DNA from: Xylanibacter rodentium
GTDB taxonomy: Bacteria; Bacteroidota; Bacteroidia; Bacteroidales; Bacteroidaceae
DNA: 64,000 nt
Reading direction: 5' to 3'
NCBI RefSeq assembly: GCF_013166575.1
Contig: NZ_JABKKE010000003.1
Coordinates: forward strand, 62,001-126,000
Positions 1-8,881 of this stretch are shown piece by piece. Below the pieces are notes generated by a model. It saw only the letters and a list, made by a program, of their open reading frames with translations, did no database searches and had not been told where the DNA came from. The stretch's first letter is position 1. Each line of letters starts with the position of its first letter. Position numbers and translations under genes: made by a program.

Positions 1-54
1 GTATCTCTCCACGTTATAAACAGGAACAATAATCGAAATAAAAATGTTTTTCAT
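1..54 (-). CDS. Glycosyltransferase family 2, N-terminal fragment
   Basis: Only the first 18 codons lie in the window; the gene runs off the left edge. The minus strand reads MKNIFISIIVPVYNVERY, and the IIVPVYN(V/A)E segment is the opening beta strand of family 2 glycosyltransferases. The start ATG sits 6 bases after the stop of the upstream acyltransferase gene, so it continues the leftward polysaccharide operon. Acceptor and donor cannot be inferred from this fragment. Confidence 0.8.
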   Translation of the reverse strand, partial: MKNIFISIIVPVYNVERY

Positions 55-60
55 TACATA

Positions 61-966
61 TCATTTTCCTACTGCCAATCTGAAATGACAATTGCAAAAC
101 TTAATTACCAACAAACATATACTCCAAATCAGGACTTGTTGCAACATTTTGAAACAGACATGTGAATCACATGATATATACTTGGTTGATAAATCTATAA
201 TCAACTGGTTCAGAGCAACTATTGGAAGTGTATTTTTTCCTAAGAATGACAATATAGAAACAATATGTTTATTGCTACTTTCGATAGCCTTAGAAAGAAA
301 AAATATTCCAAAACTCCCAACACATGCAATCATGTAATATAGCATTACAGGAGAAGGAACCTCATTATTCCATAAAGACATTGTTCTGCATGTATAAAGG
401 ACTACAACAAGTGGAAACAAAAGACAAATAGCCGCCAACACCCATAGTTTCAAATTGTTTATTTGCATATGTATGATTTTTATAATATTCAGTCCAAACA
501 AATTGGCTAAAGCATAAAACGGAAATGCAGAAAAAATCGTACCGACATACAAAAAATTAGTTCTGTAAGAACAAATTTTCAACCAAGAACCCGCAAAAAC
601 AGAAATAAATACAATGAATAGCAAAGCCCATATATTTCCCTTAAGACATTTAATAAACAAGCAGTAAAAAACTTGAACCACAAACAATACGAACAAGAAC
701 CATAAGGCACCAGGAAGAATCCCCCTTCCTAAATTGCCAACGATATTTTGTTCTGGAATAAATATGGAAGCTATTCCTATGATAAAAGTCGTAAAAATAA
801 ACAATGGTATTACTAACTGCTTAAACCGCTTTCTGACAAATGCCTTAAACTGATATTTGTTAGGTGAGAAAAACAGTCCTGATACAATAAAGAATAAAGG
901 CATATGGAAGCTATAAATCCAATTGTAAAGTGGTTGTCCACAGGTATGACCTAACACCATTAACAT
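61..966 (-). CDS. Acyltransferase 3 family membrane protein, 5' end frameshifted at a G tract
   Basis: This is a multi-pass membrane O-acyltransferase (acyltransferase 3 family) expected to acetylate a sugar of the polysaccharide. The conserved opening KGIGIMLMVLGHT is split. The open frame begins only at the internal Met of MLMVLGHT (966), but the same frame extends upstream through GEDRVVLYDIIKGIGI to a run of 11 G (minus strand) at 1011-1021. An ATG at 1055 would be in frame with this gene if the tract held 9 or 12 G; with 11 G it runs to a stop after about 30 codons. I read this as an OFF state of a phase-variable gene, or a tract-length sequencing error. The rest is intact, with about eight to nine hydrophobic segments. 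Confidence 0.75.
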   Translation of the reverse strand: MLMVLGHTCGQPLYNWIYSFHMPLFFIVSGLFFSPNKYQFKAFVRKRFKQLVIPLFIFTTFIIGIASIFIPEQNIVGNLGRGILPGALWFLFVLFVVQVFYCLFIKCLKGNIWALLFIVFISVFAGSWLKICSYRTNFLYVGTIFSAFPFYALANLFGLNIIKIIHMQINNLKLWVLAAICLLFPLVVVLYTCRTMSLWNNEVPSPVMLYYMIACVGSFGIFFLSKAIESSNKHIVSILSFLGKNTLPIVALNQLIIDLSTKYISCDSHVCFKMLQQVLIWSICLLVIKFCNCHFRLAVGK

Positions 967-1010
967 GATACCAATACCTTTGATGATGTCATACAGTACA
1001 ACTCTGTCTT

Positions 1011-1021
1011 CCCCCCCCCCC
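1011..1021. repeat. Homopolymer tract C11 (G11 on coding strand)
   Basis: Eleven consecutive C on the plus strand near the 5' end of the acyltransferase gene. Adding one base or removing two would join the ATG at 1055 to the downstream reading frame. Tracts of this length slip during replication and are typical contingency-locus switches. Confidence 0.8.
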
Positions 1022-1082
1022 GAATAGAATTTGAAGCAAATTTCCTACATTCCATAATATTGTCCGCTAACTTCTAACATAT

Positions 1083-2141
1083 TTATTTTGTGACTTTAAG
1101 GTATGCATTCATACGCTTCAACAACTCGTCTGAGTAACGCCAGGCTATGGTATCTTCCACATCATTATAATCAGCCTTTTTCAATGAATCGAAAAGATAA
1201 TTTTCTTCTCTGTCGCCTAAGCCTCTTCTACATTTTGCCATATAATCTTCGGCAGATTTTGTCATATAATGATTTATACGCAATTTTTTATAATGGCATT
1301 CGCTTGTTGCCCACCCCATTTGCTTATGCCCAGAGAATTCAAATACAGAAAAAGCTCCTCTTTTATAAAAAGGATAATGAGGAGATATGTAAAATTGTAC
1401 CATTCTTGGATTGCAAATGGTCTTGATGTGCTTGTTTATAAAATGAGTGTCGCTTGCGCGTTTCGTATAATTATGGGTAATAAGACCTTTAGGCCTTTTC
1501 GCATGTCCAGAAGTTCCATAGGTAGCCCAGTTGACGGCAATACCAGCTGCACCTGCATCTGCCCCCCCAATTATATCATTTATGACATCTAATATTTTTC
1601 TGTTAGAATCTATAGGAACAATATACTCATCCATATCTATAAACGCCATCCACCTACATTTCTCTTTGCCTAAGACAAGTGCATCATTATAGGCTTCAAG
1701 CTGTTTGCCACGACCATCAATGTAAGTATATGTCACATAGTCCATATCAACATAAGGTTTTAATAATGCCTTTGTATCATCTGTGCTTCCATTATCATAA
1801 AAATAAATATGGTCAACTCCCATTAAACGATAAAATTCAATCCATTCCAACAAATAAAGAGATTCGTCTTTGCTACAGGTAACAACCGCAAGTTCATACA
1901 TAAAGTTCTTCTTTTTCTCTTCTTCCATGATTCGATATGTTTTACCAAATCCATATATATTTTCATATACTTTAATGAAGAAATATTTAATTAACAAATA
2001 TGGCAATATCAGCAGAAGAAGAGCATAAGGACGCCATCCATTACCGTTACGGACTATAGGAAAGACAATGTCATTGTTATAAAGATATATGTCAATCCAA
2101 TATTTAAAAGTTTTCCTTTTTAGAAATTCAATTATTTTCAT
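1083..2141 (-). CDS. Glycosyltransferase family 92-like (DUF23 type)
   Basis: Predicted cytoplasmic or membrane-attached glycosyltransferase of the polysaccharide locus. An N-terminal hydrophobic stretch (about residues 40-56, ALLLLILPYLLIKYFFI) may anchor it. The core VVTCSKDESLYLLEWIEFY, then the DHIYFYDNGSTDD segment, then MAFIDMDEYIVP with its DxD metal site, is typical of GT92/DUF23 proteins. At 352 aa the length is normal for bacterial members. Its start overlaps the end of the upstream polymerase gene by 14 bases, indicating translational coupling. A G7 run inside the IIGGAD codons is in frame. The sugar specificity cannot be told. Confidence 0.8.
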   Translation of the reverse strand: MKIIEFLKRKTFKYWIDIYLYNNDIVFPIVRNGNGWRPYALLLLILPYLLIKYFFIKVYENIYGFGKTYRIMEEEKKKNFMYELAVVTCSKDESLYLLEWIEFYRLMGVDHIYFYDNGSTDDTKALLKPYVDMDYVTYTYIDGRGKQLEAYNDALVLGKEKCRWMAFIDMDEYIVPIDSNRKILDVINDIIGGADAGAAGIAVNWATYGTSGHAKRPKGLITHNYTKRASDTHFINKHIKTICNPRMVQFYISPHYPFYKRGAFSVFEFSGHKQMGWATSECHYKKLRINHYMTKSAEDYMAKCRRGLGDREENYLFDSLKKADYNDVEDTIAWRYSDELLKRMNAYLKVTK

Positions 2142-3318
2142 ATTTTATAGATGTAATGTTGAACTTTGGGAATGTCAATATATATCCGACTTCTGTCCAA
2201 AACAATATACAGAGATAATATCCTGCAGTCAATATATACCCTTCTGTCATAGAGTGAAAAGACAAGAAAGCAAAAGTGCAATATATGAGTTTAAACTTAT
2301 CACTATGCTTAAGATATTTCTTTCTTTTGATTAATGGAATTAATATTATGCACATACCAGCTGCTCCCAAAAGACCTGTCTGGAATAATATAGACAACCA
2401 CCCAGAACCTGTTTCACTTCTGCCGATGACCCTATAACCATTATAGTAATTGACGGCAAAACCATTACCAAATATTGGGTTATCTTTAAACTTTGCATAT
2501 TGAGTTTCCCATCGTTCTGTACGCGAACCATATTTTGAATCTTTACCAGCCTCAAACTTTGCCATCATTCTTCCTGACTTTGACATATAAAATGGCAATG
2601 TTGCAGAAACTAGCACAATAATAATAAGTACGATTTTGAGAAATTTCCAAAAACTTGTAAAGTATGTGAACAGAAGTATTACAATTGCTATTAAGGATGC
2701 GAACAGAGCAGTTCTTGATCCAGACACTACTGTAATCATAATAGAACCCAATAGCGCAACACCAAGCAACAGTTTTTGAACTTTGTTGCTTGCATTAAGT
2801 ACTTGCCACGTTAAAACAACATTTCCCAATCCAACAGCAGCTCCCATCCACATAGGATGAGGGAAAAAAGCAGAAAAATCCCACGACACATCTCCTTCTT
2901 CAACAACAAACATATTAATGCCTGCATAATAGCAGAGCAAGCAGCCTATCGAAAGTATAGGAAAGACATTCAAACAATAATATAAATACTTTTCCCGAAA
3001 TCTAAATAAAGAATTAGAATTCCAAAAAGAAGTACATGATAAAATGATTAAAGTAAATACCAATATTCTATAGTTCCAAGCACTAGATACCACAACAGAG
3101 ATATAGCAGGCAGCCAAGAATAAAATATAATAACTTGCCATACTACATGAGCTTTTCTTTTGTCTATAAGCATTGAAAAATAGATACACAATACCTAAAA
3201 GGTATATAAATAATCCATTAGATATAAAAACAATTGTACTTGCAACTAAAGAAAAGCCTAGTAAATAGAATTTCAGATTTTGCCGAATATCCAAACATAG
3301 TATACGTATATATTTCAT
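2128..3318 (-). CDS. Wzy-like O-antigen/capsule polymerase
   Basis: A 396-aa protein with about ten hydrophobic segments and a large periplasmic loop between residues about 235 and 320 that contains SGRMMAKFEAGKDSKYGSRTERW. The layout matches the O-antigen ligase/polymerase (Wzy_C) family, which joins lipid-linked repeat units in the periplasm. It is the only polymerase candidate in the leftward locus. Its start overlaps the open frame of the upstream hexapeptide gene by 4 bases. Sequence divergence in this family makes the call rest on topology and context as much as motifs. Confidence 0.75.
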   Translation of the reverse strand: MKYIRILCLDIRQNLKFYLLGFSLVASTIVFISNGLFIYLLGIVYLFFNAYRQKKSSCSMASYYILFLAACYISVVVSSAWNYRILVFTLIILSCTSFWNSNSLFRFREKYLYYCLNVFPILSIGCLLCYYAGINMFVVEEGDVSWDFSAFFPHPMWMGAAVGLGNVVLTWQVLNASNKVQKLLLGVALLGSIMITVVSGSRTALFASLIAIVILLFTYFTSFWKFLKIVLIIIVLVSATLPFYMSKSGRMMAKFEAGKDSKYGSRTERWETQYAKFKDNPIFGNGFAVNYYNGYRVIGRSETGSGWLSILFQTGLLGAAGMCIILIPLIKRKKYLKHSDKFKLIYCTFAFLSFHSMTEGYILTAGYYLCILFWTEVGYILTFPKFNITSIKYENN

Positions 3319-3974
3319 TGTTTTAAACTAAAATTTCCATGAAATGTTTGTTCTAAGCACCTTCGCAGGTCCCCCCCAATTAGTGTATTTGACAACTTGA
3401 ATTTTTTTGTAACAAGAGAAGACTGAGCAACAACAGAAGAATTAGCAATCTCGCTGTTTTTCTGGAATTTGGAATCAGAAGCAATCCAAACATGATTCCC
3501 TATTTTTATTGGACCGTGATTAACATGTTCACCGCCATTTTCCATCAAATGATGACCATCAGTCGTATTGAAAGAAACATTCCAACCGATTAATACATCA
3601 TCACCCATAACGATATTATCAGAACATCTAAAAAGACAATTTCTATTACAATAAAAATTATTTCCGACTATTAATTTAGAATTTGCCTAAATTAAAATTC
3701 TATGTCCTTGCGCAAATACCGCATTTCCTTTAATCTGCAGTTTTCCTTCACGCTCTATTGCAAGCAATGACTCAGAAGATGGAAGCAATGAATATTCCTT
3801 ATATCCAAAAGTTATCATATACCTATAAACAGAAGGCGCGTCAATAATAATCGCCCCTCTATACAAATTCGTCTTTACCCTGAAAGATATCAATATGGGT
3901 ACTTTTATAGCTTGTTTTATCGGTAAATATCGAAGACAAAACAACAGCGAATATAAAAAATCTATATATTTCAT
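3315..3974 (-). pseudogene. Hexapeptide-repeat acetyltransferase with an internal amber stop and a G-tract frameshift
   Basis: Two fragments in one frame form a left-handed beta-helix acetyltransferase. The first (3687-3974, 95 aa) ends in AQGHRILI and is followed by TAG (3687-3689). The second resumes in the same frame (ANSKLIVGNNFYCNRNC, then MGDDVLIGWNVSFNTTDGHH, GPIKIGNHVWI). Near the 3' end a G7 run (plus strand 3371-3377) shifts the expected tail GGPAKVLRTNISWKF out of frame; eight G would restore it with a stop at 3328-3330. Two independent lesions make a decayed gene the simplest reading, although the second one could be slipped-strand variation. The product would transfer acetyl from acetyl-CoA to a sugar. 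Confidence 0.75.
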
Positions 3975-3975
3975 C

Positions 3976-4932
3976 TTATAAAAATTTTCGATATATGTTT
4001 CTTATAATTTGATATAGTCTTAAAATACCAATCATTTTATATTTTAACAAATAAGCACCGGTTTTCTCTGTCGAATTCTCAAAATATTCATTTCCCAATT
4101 CAGGAAAAGTACTATACCACAAATGATACTTCTCTTTCGTAATTTTTCTTTTGATACAACCATCCTTAACTAAAATCTTTAAATTGTTTAATTCTTTACA
4201 AAACAAATCTGAATATCCATATTTCGATATGACGTACTCTATCTTATTAACTGCATCTATTATCTCTTTATAATAAGAAATAGAATCCTTTTTTGTAAGT
4301 GATCCCACAATAGTCCTATCATAGCTATAAAGTGGCTCTTTCACAAAGGAAATGACTGAACATGCCAACAAATACTCTATTACGAATGCCAAATCTTCCC
4401 AAATATGCAAATGTTCAATAAACGAAATAGAATTGTCATCTACTATTTTTTTCTTGAAAAGTTTATTCCATAACACCCCCCACTCCTTAGCCAACAATAA
4501 TGCCTTTATAAAAGAAATCTTATCATATGGTGTATCACAACAGATCATGCTTCCATTCTGCCCCATCTCATAATAAGCACATACAGCCATATCAGACTGT
4601 GCAGAAGTTATTTCTCTTAAAAGCAAAGCCAAGTAATGCTTATCAATGAAATCATCCGAATCAACAAAAGCAAAATATTCTGTAGAAACATGCTTTATTC
4701 CAAATTGCCGTGTATAAGCGACCCCATGATTTTCATTATGAAACACTCTCACTCTTTCATCTTTCTCAGCATACTCATCACACATCTCTCCCGACTTATC
4801 CTTGCTGCCATCGTCTATAAGAAGCAACTCAAAATCGGTAAAGGTTTGGACAAGGATACTGTCGACACATCGTTGTAAGTATTGCTCGGCATTGTACACT
4901 GGCACAATGATAGTTATCTTTGGCTTATTCAT
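3976..4932 (-). CDS. Glycosyltransferase family 2
   Basis: A GT-A fold transferase of 318 aa. The opening ITIIVPVYNAEQYLQRCVDS, followed by LLIDDGSKDKSGEMCDEY and the metal-binding FVDSDDFI at about residue 90-98, are family 2 hallmarks. It should add one sugar to the undecaprenyl-linked repeat unit on the cytoplasmic face. It stops one base before the hexapeptide gene starts and lies 20 bases after the pyruvyl transferase gene. The donor sugar is not predictable. Confidence 0.88.
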   Translation of the reverse strand: MNKPKITIIVPVYNAEQYLQRCVDSILVQTFTDFELLLIDDGSKDKSGEMCDEYAEKDERVRVFHNENHGVAYTRQFGIKHVSTEYFAFVDSDDFIDKHYLALLLREITSAQSDMAVCAYYEMGQNGSMICCDTPYDKISFIKALLLAKEWGVLWNKLFKKKIVDDNSISFIEHLHIWEDLAFVIEYLLACSVISFVKEPLYSYDRTIVGSLTKKDSISYYKEIIDAVNKIEYVISKYGYSDLFCKELNNLKILVKDGCIKRKITKEKYHLWYSTFPELGNEYFENSTEKTGAYLLKYKMIGILRLYQIIRNIYRKFL

Positions 4933-4952
4933 TGTATATCGGACAATATATT

Positions 4953-6065
4953 TTAGAGAGCATTTTTCAAAAATACCATTGATTCCACCCTCGTGTTTTC
5001 AAGTTTTTCATATACTGCATCATAATCTATATCAGACAAATTCAATGCCTCGGAAGCATTATTTACAATGCGATTCATCAGACCAAAATAATCTAACAAA
5101 CTTTCTATTCTTGAAATGCCACGCTCTTTGTTTGCCACTACAACAAATGGCTTTCTGAAAAGTATTGAGAAAACACAGGCATGAAAAGAGTCCGTTACAA
5201 CAAACTTGGCATCATAGAATCCTCTAAGCCATCTCTCAACAGGTGGCTGCACTCGCTCTTCTAATGGAGCTGAATAATCTTCCACACGAGAGTTTAACCG
5301 AAAAGGCTTATTGTTAGTTTTTACAGCTATCTGCTGTATTAATGCCACTTTGTTATCATCTCTGTCAAGAATATAATCAAGCAATGTTCCGTCGCTTTGT
5401 GGAATTCCTAATTCTTCAAACAGTTTGATATAATCATCTCTATTCAAGAGCATCGTAGGATCTAATACCCATTCAGCATCATGGTTTAAATGTTTCAGAC
5501 AAAGCTCCACTCCAGACTGCTCCCTGACAGATACTGCATCAAACATATTCAATAGACTCTTACATTTTTCGGTCTGCACATCGTTGTATTCCCATTTGTC
5601 AACACCAAAAGAAGGAGCGTATGCGATACGCCTGATACTCCATGTCTTGGCAAAATCGAGAAAGGCTGTCTCTATCAGTGGATTGTATTTAGGTCTCCAA
5701 ATCTGGTCGGAGCCTACTACAATAGCATCAAAATCTTTTTTACGCAATCCATAAAAGTCTGTCAACTCAAAACGATGTATATACTTATTGATAAAAGGTT
5801 GTGTATATTTCCTTTTCACGCTATTTATATAAGTGGCAAGTTCTTCAAACCGAACAACAGCATCTTTCTTTCCAAGCAGATATTTACATACCGCTCTCTT
5901 GGGATATGCAAACAATGCTTTAAGGAAAGATATTTTATATTGATAAGGACGGTCAAATATCACCACCTCATGCCCCATCCTCTCAAGAACTGTCTGCAAC
6001 GCGTATGCCTGTAATATTCCTCCATAATTAGTATGGAGAGGAAGAGTCAATATTCCGATTCTCAT
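4953..6065 (-). CDS. Polysaccharide pyruvyl transferase family protein
   Basis: Family PS_pyruv_trans, which adds a pyruvate ketal from phosphoenolpyruvate to a sugar in a polysaccharide repeat. The N-terminus RIGILTLPLHTNYGGILQAY is the family's glycine-rich opening, followed by VVGSDQIWRPKYNP near residue 110 and VTDSFHACVFSILFRKPFVV near residue 290, which corresponds to the conserved SFH motif. Length (370 aa) is typical. It belongs to the leftward polysaccharide operon and would give the polymer a negative charge. Confidence 0.88.
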   Translation of the reverse strand: MRIGILTLPLHTNYGGILQAYALQTVLERMGHEVVIFDRPYQYKISFLKALFAYPKRAVCKYLLGKKDAVVRFEELATYINSVKRKYTQPFINKYIHRFELTDFYGLRKKDFDAIVVGSDQIWRPKYNPLIETAFLDFAKTWSIRRIAYAPSFGVDKWEYNDVQTEKCKSLLNMFDAVSVREQSGVELCLKHLNHDAEWVLDPTMLLNRDDYIKLFEELGIPQSDGTLLDYILDRDDNKVALIQQIAVKTNNKPFRLNSRVEDYSAPLEERVQPPVERWLRGFYDAKFVVTDSFHACVFSILFRKPFVVVANKERGISRIESLLDYFGLMNRIVNNASEALNLSDIDYDAVYEKLENTRVESMVFLKNAL

Positions 6066-6129
6066 TACCCTATCCGAATAATTTTGCTGTTAACCATAAC
6101 AATATTTTCAACAACTGTATTTTATATTT

Positions 6130-7887
6130 TCATTTTCCAACAATGCCCTTAATACATTTAATGGCAGAATCACCCATAAAAGATTTAATCGCCTTTTTTA
6201 CTGTATGCTTAAAAACATCTTTTTTATCTATTACTGTATTTAAAACCATTTCCAAAGCACAGCTTTCATCGTCTGTTTCTGTAAACACTTCAAAAAGAAT
6301 TGGCTTATCTATTTTTGTGGTAGTTAGAAATCTATCAATTACATCATTGAACTCCACCTTGTTACGTGCTGAAAAATATTCATATCCCAAATCTGTAGCA
6401 TAATCCCTAACTAATCTATCTGACTTGTTTCCATAATGTCCGGCTGCAGCAATGTATTTATCTGCTTCATCACCGAGAAAATAGCAAGGATGGTTGTAAT
6501 TACGGAATTCATTTCCCTTACCATTGTTAATCAGCATGATGCGGACATTATTACCAACATGGCGGTTACCTACTACATTCATATCGTAGAAGAATGCCAA
6601 ATCGCCCAATACACCTATGAAGAGTTTTTCCGGATGGGCAAACGACGCTCCCATCATTGTCGACACGCCACCGTCTATACCAAAACCACCAACGTTGCAC
6701 TTTGCTTGTATACCAACCGGCAGTTTGAAGAAGTTCCACGAGCGCAAGCTGTGATAAATACCGAGATGCAACTCACAGCCGGAAGGCAATTTATCTACCA
6801 TGTGTTGGGCCATCCATATATTGCTAAATGGCAACTCCGGCAACTTTTCTTTCAGTGCCTGTATTTCGGAGTTCAAACTATCCAAATATTCTGTATGAAC
6901 ATTATCTTTATCTGAATAATGATTAAAGAATTCCTCTTCCGGCATCATAAATACCCTTCTAAGCGTACCAAAAGTATCACGCAAAGCACCATCAAGACTG
7001 ACTCGCCAAGTATGCTTAGCACGAATACAGAATTGGTCACCAGATACCTCACCTATATGAACACATAAATTCGCTTTAGTCAATTCTGAAGACCATTGTT
7101 TTTGTCCACAAACCAGCTGTGCGTGAACTTCATACTTTCCCCTATAACCGCTTGTATGGTCGCAGCATACTACTGCATCATGAGTGGCACAAAAACGGTC
7201 CACAGCTTTAGTCAAAGATTCTGTGAAATCAGCATGAGAACCTATACGTACAATTATTTTCCCGTCCTGTGGCATTGCAGGCCATTCCTTGTCAAAGACT
7301 GTATGACGATAAATTGCATTTACATTAGGTATTTCTGTTATGCTGAAGTCATGACTGTATTTTGTATACATATTTATATGCGCCGGACCTCCACCGTTCA
7401 TCGTTAGGGCAAGCATTGCTTTATTTGCCTCTATTTCACAATAGCGTTCATCCTCCTTGTCCTTTACCATCGGAATGGTAACACTCTCCATTGCAATATC
7501 GTTTGGAAGATTGCGACGGTCTATCTGCTGGTCTACCAAATGCCCTACCTTATGATTCCCACGGGTTGAGGTTATGGCAAGTATCGGTAGTTTGCGATAA
7601 TAAGCTTCGGTCAACCCCGGCATATAATTACGTGAAGCAGTTGCTCCAGTACAACTTATCACAACAGGTTCGCCTGTCTCGGCCGCCATGCCGCAGGCAA
7701 GATAAGCAGCACTGCGTTCATCAACCGATGACCATATCTTAAACCACGGATCATTCTCAATACTAACCACAAAGGTCATATTAGTCGTACCCGGCGATGC
7801 TATCACGCGATGAATACCATGAGCCTTCAATAAAGCTATGACTATTTGAACATTACGCTCGGTTGTATATTTGAATTTTGATTCCAT
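6130..7887 (-). CDS. Thiamine-diphosphate-dependent enzyme of the acetolactate synthase/MenD type
   Basis: A 585-aa protein with three-domain ThDP enzyme architecture. The N-terminal pyrimidine-binding domain includes HRVIASPGTTNMTFV and WSSVDERSAAYLACGMA, which carries the conserved Glu. The C-terminal diphosphate domain carries GDLAFFYDMN followed by IMLINNGKG, matching the GDx(n)NN ThDP motif. Such enzymes decarboxylate a 2-oxo acid and transfer the two-carbon or longer unit. In a polysaccharide locus beside an SDR, a role in making a branched-chain sugar (compare YerE in yersiniose synthesis) is possible but is inference. Its start codon overlaps, as TAATG, the stop of the restored frame of the preceding acyltransferase. 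Confidence 0.82.
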   Translation of the reverse strand: MESKFKYTTERNVQIVIALLKAHGIHRVIASPGTTNMTFVVSIENDPWFKIWSSVDERSAAYLACGMAAETGEPVVISCTGATASRNYMPGLTEAYYRKLPILAITSTRGNHKVGHLVDQQIDRRNLPNDIAMESVTIPMVKDKEDERYCEIEANKAMLALTMNGGGPAHINMYTKYSHDFSITEIPNVNAIYRHTVFDKEWPAMPQDGKIIVRIGSHADFTESLTKAVDRFCATHDAVVCCDHTSGYRGKYEVHAQLVCGQKQWSSELTKANLCVHIGEVSGDQFCIRAKHTWRVSLDGALRDTFGTLRRVFMMPEEEFFNHYSDKDNVHTEYLDSLNSEIQALKEKLPELPFSNIWMAQHMVDKLPSGCELHLGIYHSLRSWNFFKLPVGIQAKCNVGGFGIDGGVSTMMGASFAHPEKLFIGVLGDLAFFYDMNVVGNRHVGNNVRIMLINNGKGNEFRNYNHPCYFLGDEADKYIAAAGHYGNKSDRLVRDYATDLGYEYFSARNKVEFNDVIDRFLTTTKIDKPILFEVFTETDDESCALEMVLNTVIDKKDVFKHTVKKAIKSFMGDSAIKCIKGIVGK

Positions 7888-7990
7888 TATCTTAAAAACT
7901 TATATATAGGTTTTATCTTTCTTAGCAACATAAGTATAAAAACAGTGACTGATGTTATGCATATTGCAGACAACATATTAATATGATCAT

Positions 7991-8881
7991 TCATCTGAGA
8001 CCAAATGGCAACAATAACATAAAGTACATAGGGATGTAATAAATAAAAAACAAAGTCTCGCTTCCAACCTTTGCAAGTATATTCCTACTCCAATCTCTTT
8101 TGAATTTGCATACGATTAATATCAGATAACATAGAATTGAAGAACCGCACAAAAACATCAATCGAAAAAACAGACCTTTGAAGTCTGGATAAGGGGAGAT
8201 TATAACAACAAGCCATCTTGGATTAAATGACGAGATTAGTATTGCCACAAACAAGACTATCACAATAAGACCCGATAACAAATATGTACGGGGGGGGGGG
8301 AGAACTACCTTATTATCAACAGTTTTCAATACACTTCTTCCATAATAATGCCCTAAAAAGAAATACGGCATAAAGCTAAAAAATCTTTGAAAACCAAATT
8401 CACCTTGTATAGGAATGAATCCGACCAACAAACTCAACAGAACAGAATATGAAACGGCATACTTCTTGTTTATATTTTCCGGTAATGCGGATATCAGTAT
8501 TCTCCAATAAAAAAGACACAACAAATACCACAATGCAAAACTGGGACACACGATGCCATGCAGTGAATGACGGACACCGGCCACAATCCATTTCAAAACT
8601 AAATCTACAATATGAAATACAACAAATAGTTTTATCAACTTTTGCGATTTTCCGAACTGTACAGCCAAAAGTTTCCTTTTAGTCAAATATCCACTCAAAA
8701 ACACAAACAATGGCATATGAAAGGCATATATACCCTTAACACTATGCCACGTCAGCGCATCACATTCCACATTTGCACCGATCGGTATCAGTCCATTCAA
8801 TAAAGGAATATGGGCGTATATAACCAAGATGATAAGAATCATCTTCAGTGCATCAAGACTGTAATCTCTATTACCAGCCAT
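7991..8881 (-). CDS. Acyltransferase 3 family membrane protein, C11 tract and C-terminal frameshift
   Basis: Starts MAGNRDYSLDALKMILIILVIYAHIPLL, the classic opening of the family, followed by FHMPLFVFLSGYL. An 11-base C run on the coding strand (8290-8300) encodes LPPPR and is in frame now. The last part is out of frame: after GSETLFF the present frame reads IYYIPMYFMLLLPFGLR and stops, whereas the neighbouring frame reads YLLHPYVLYVIVAIWSQMND and a further transmembrane helix, ending at 7887. One more T in the T6 run (plus strand A6, 8045-8050) would restore that frame, and its stop overlaps the next gene's ATG. It would O-acylate a sugar of the polysaccharide. Confidence 0.8.
   Translation of the reverse strand: MAGNRDYSLDALKMILIILVIYAHIPLLNGLIPIGANVECDALTWHSVKGIYAFHMPLFVFLSGYLTKRKLLAVQFGKSQKLIKLFVVFHIVDLVLKWIVAGVRHSLHGIVCPSFALWYLLCLFYWRILISALPENINKKYAVSYSVLLSLLVGFIPIQGEFGFQRFFSFMPYFFLGHYYGRSVLKTVDNKVVLPPPRTYLLSGLIVIVLFVAILISSFNPRWLVVIISPYPDFKGLFFRLMFLCGSSILCYLILIVCKFKRDWSRNILAKVGSETLFFIYYIPMYFMLLLPFGLR
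8290..8300. repeat. Homopolymer tract G11 (C11 on coding strand)
   Basis: Eleven consecutive G on the plus strand in the middle of the acyltransferase gene. The present length keeps the frame; a change of one base would truncate the protein. This is the second long tract in an acyltransferase gene of the same operon. Confidence 0.8.
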
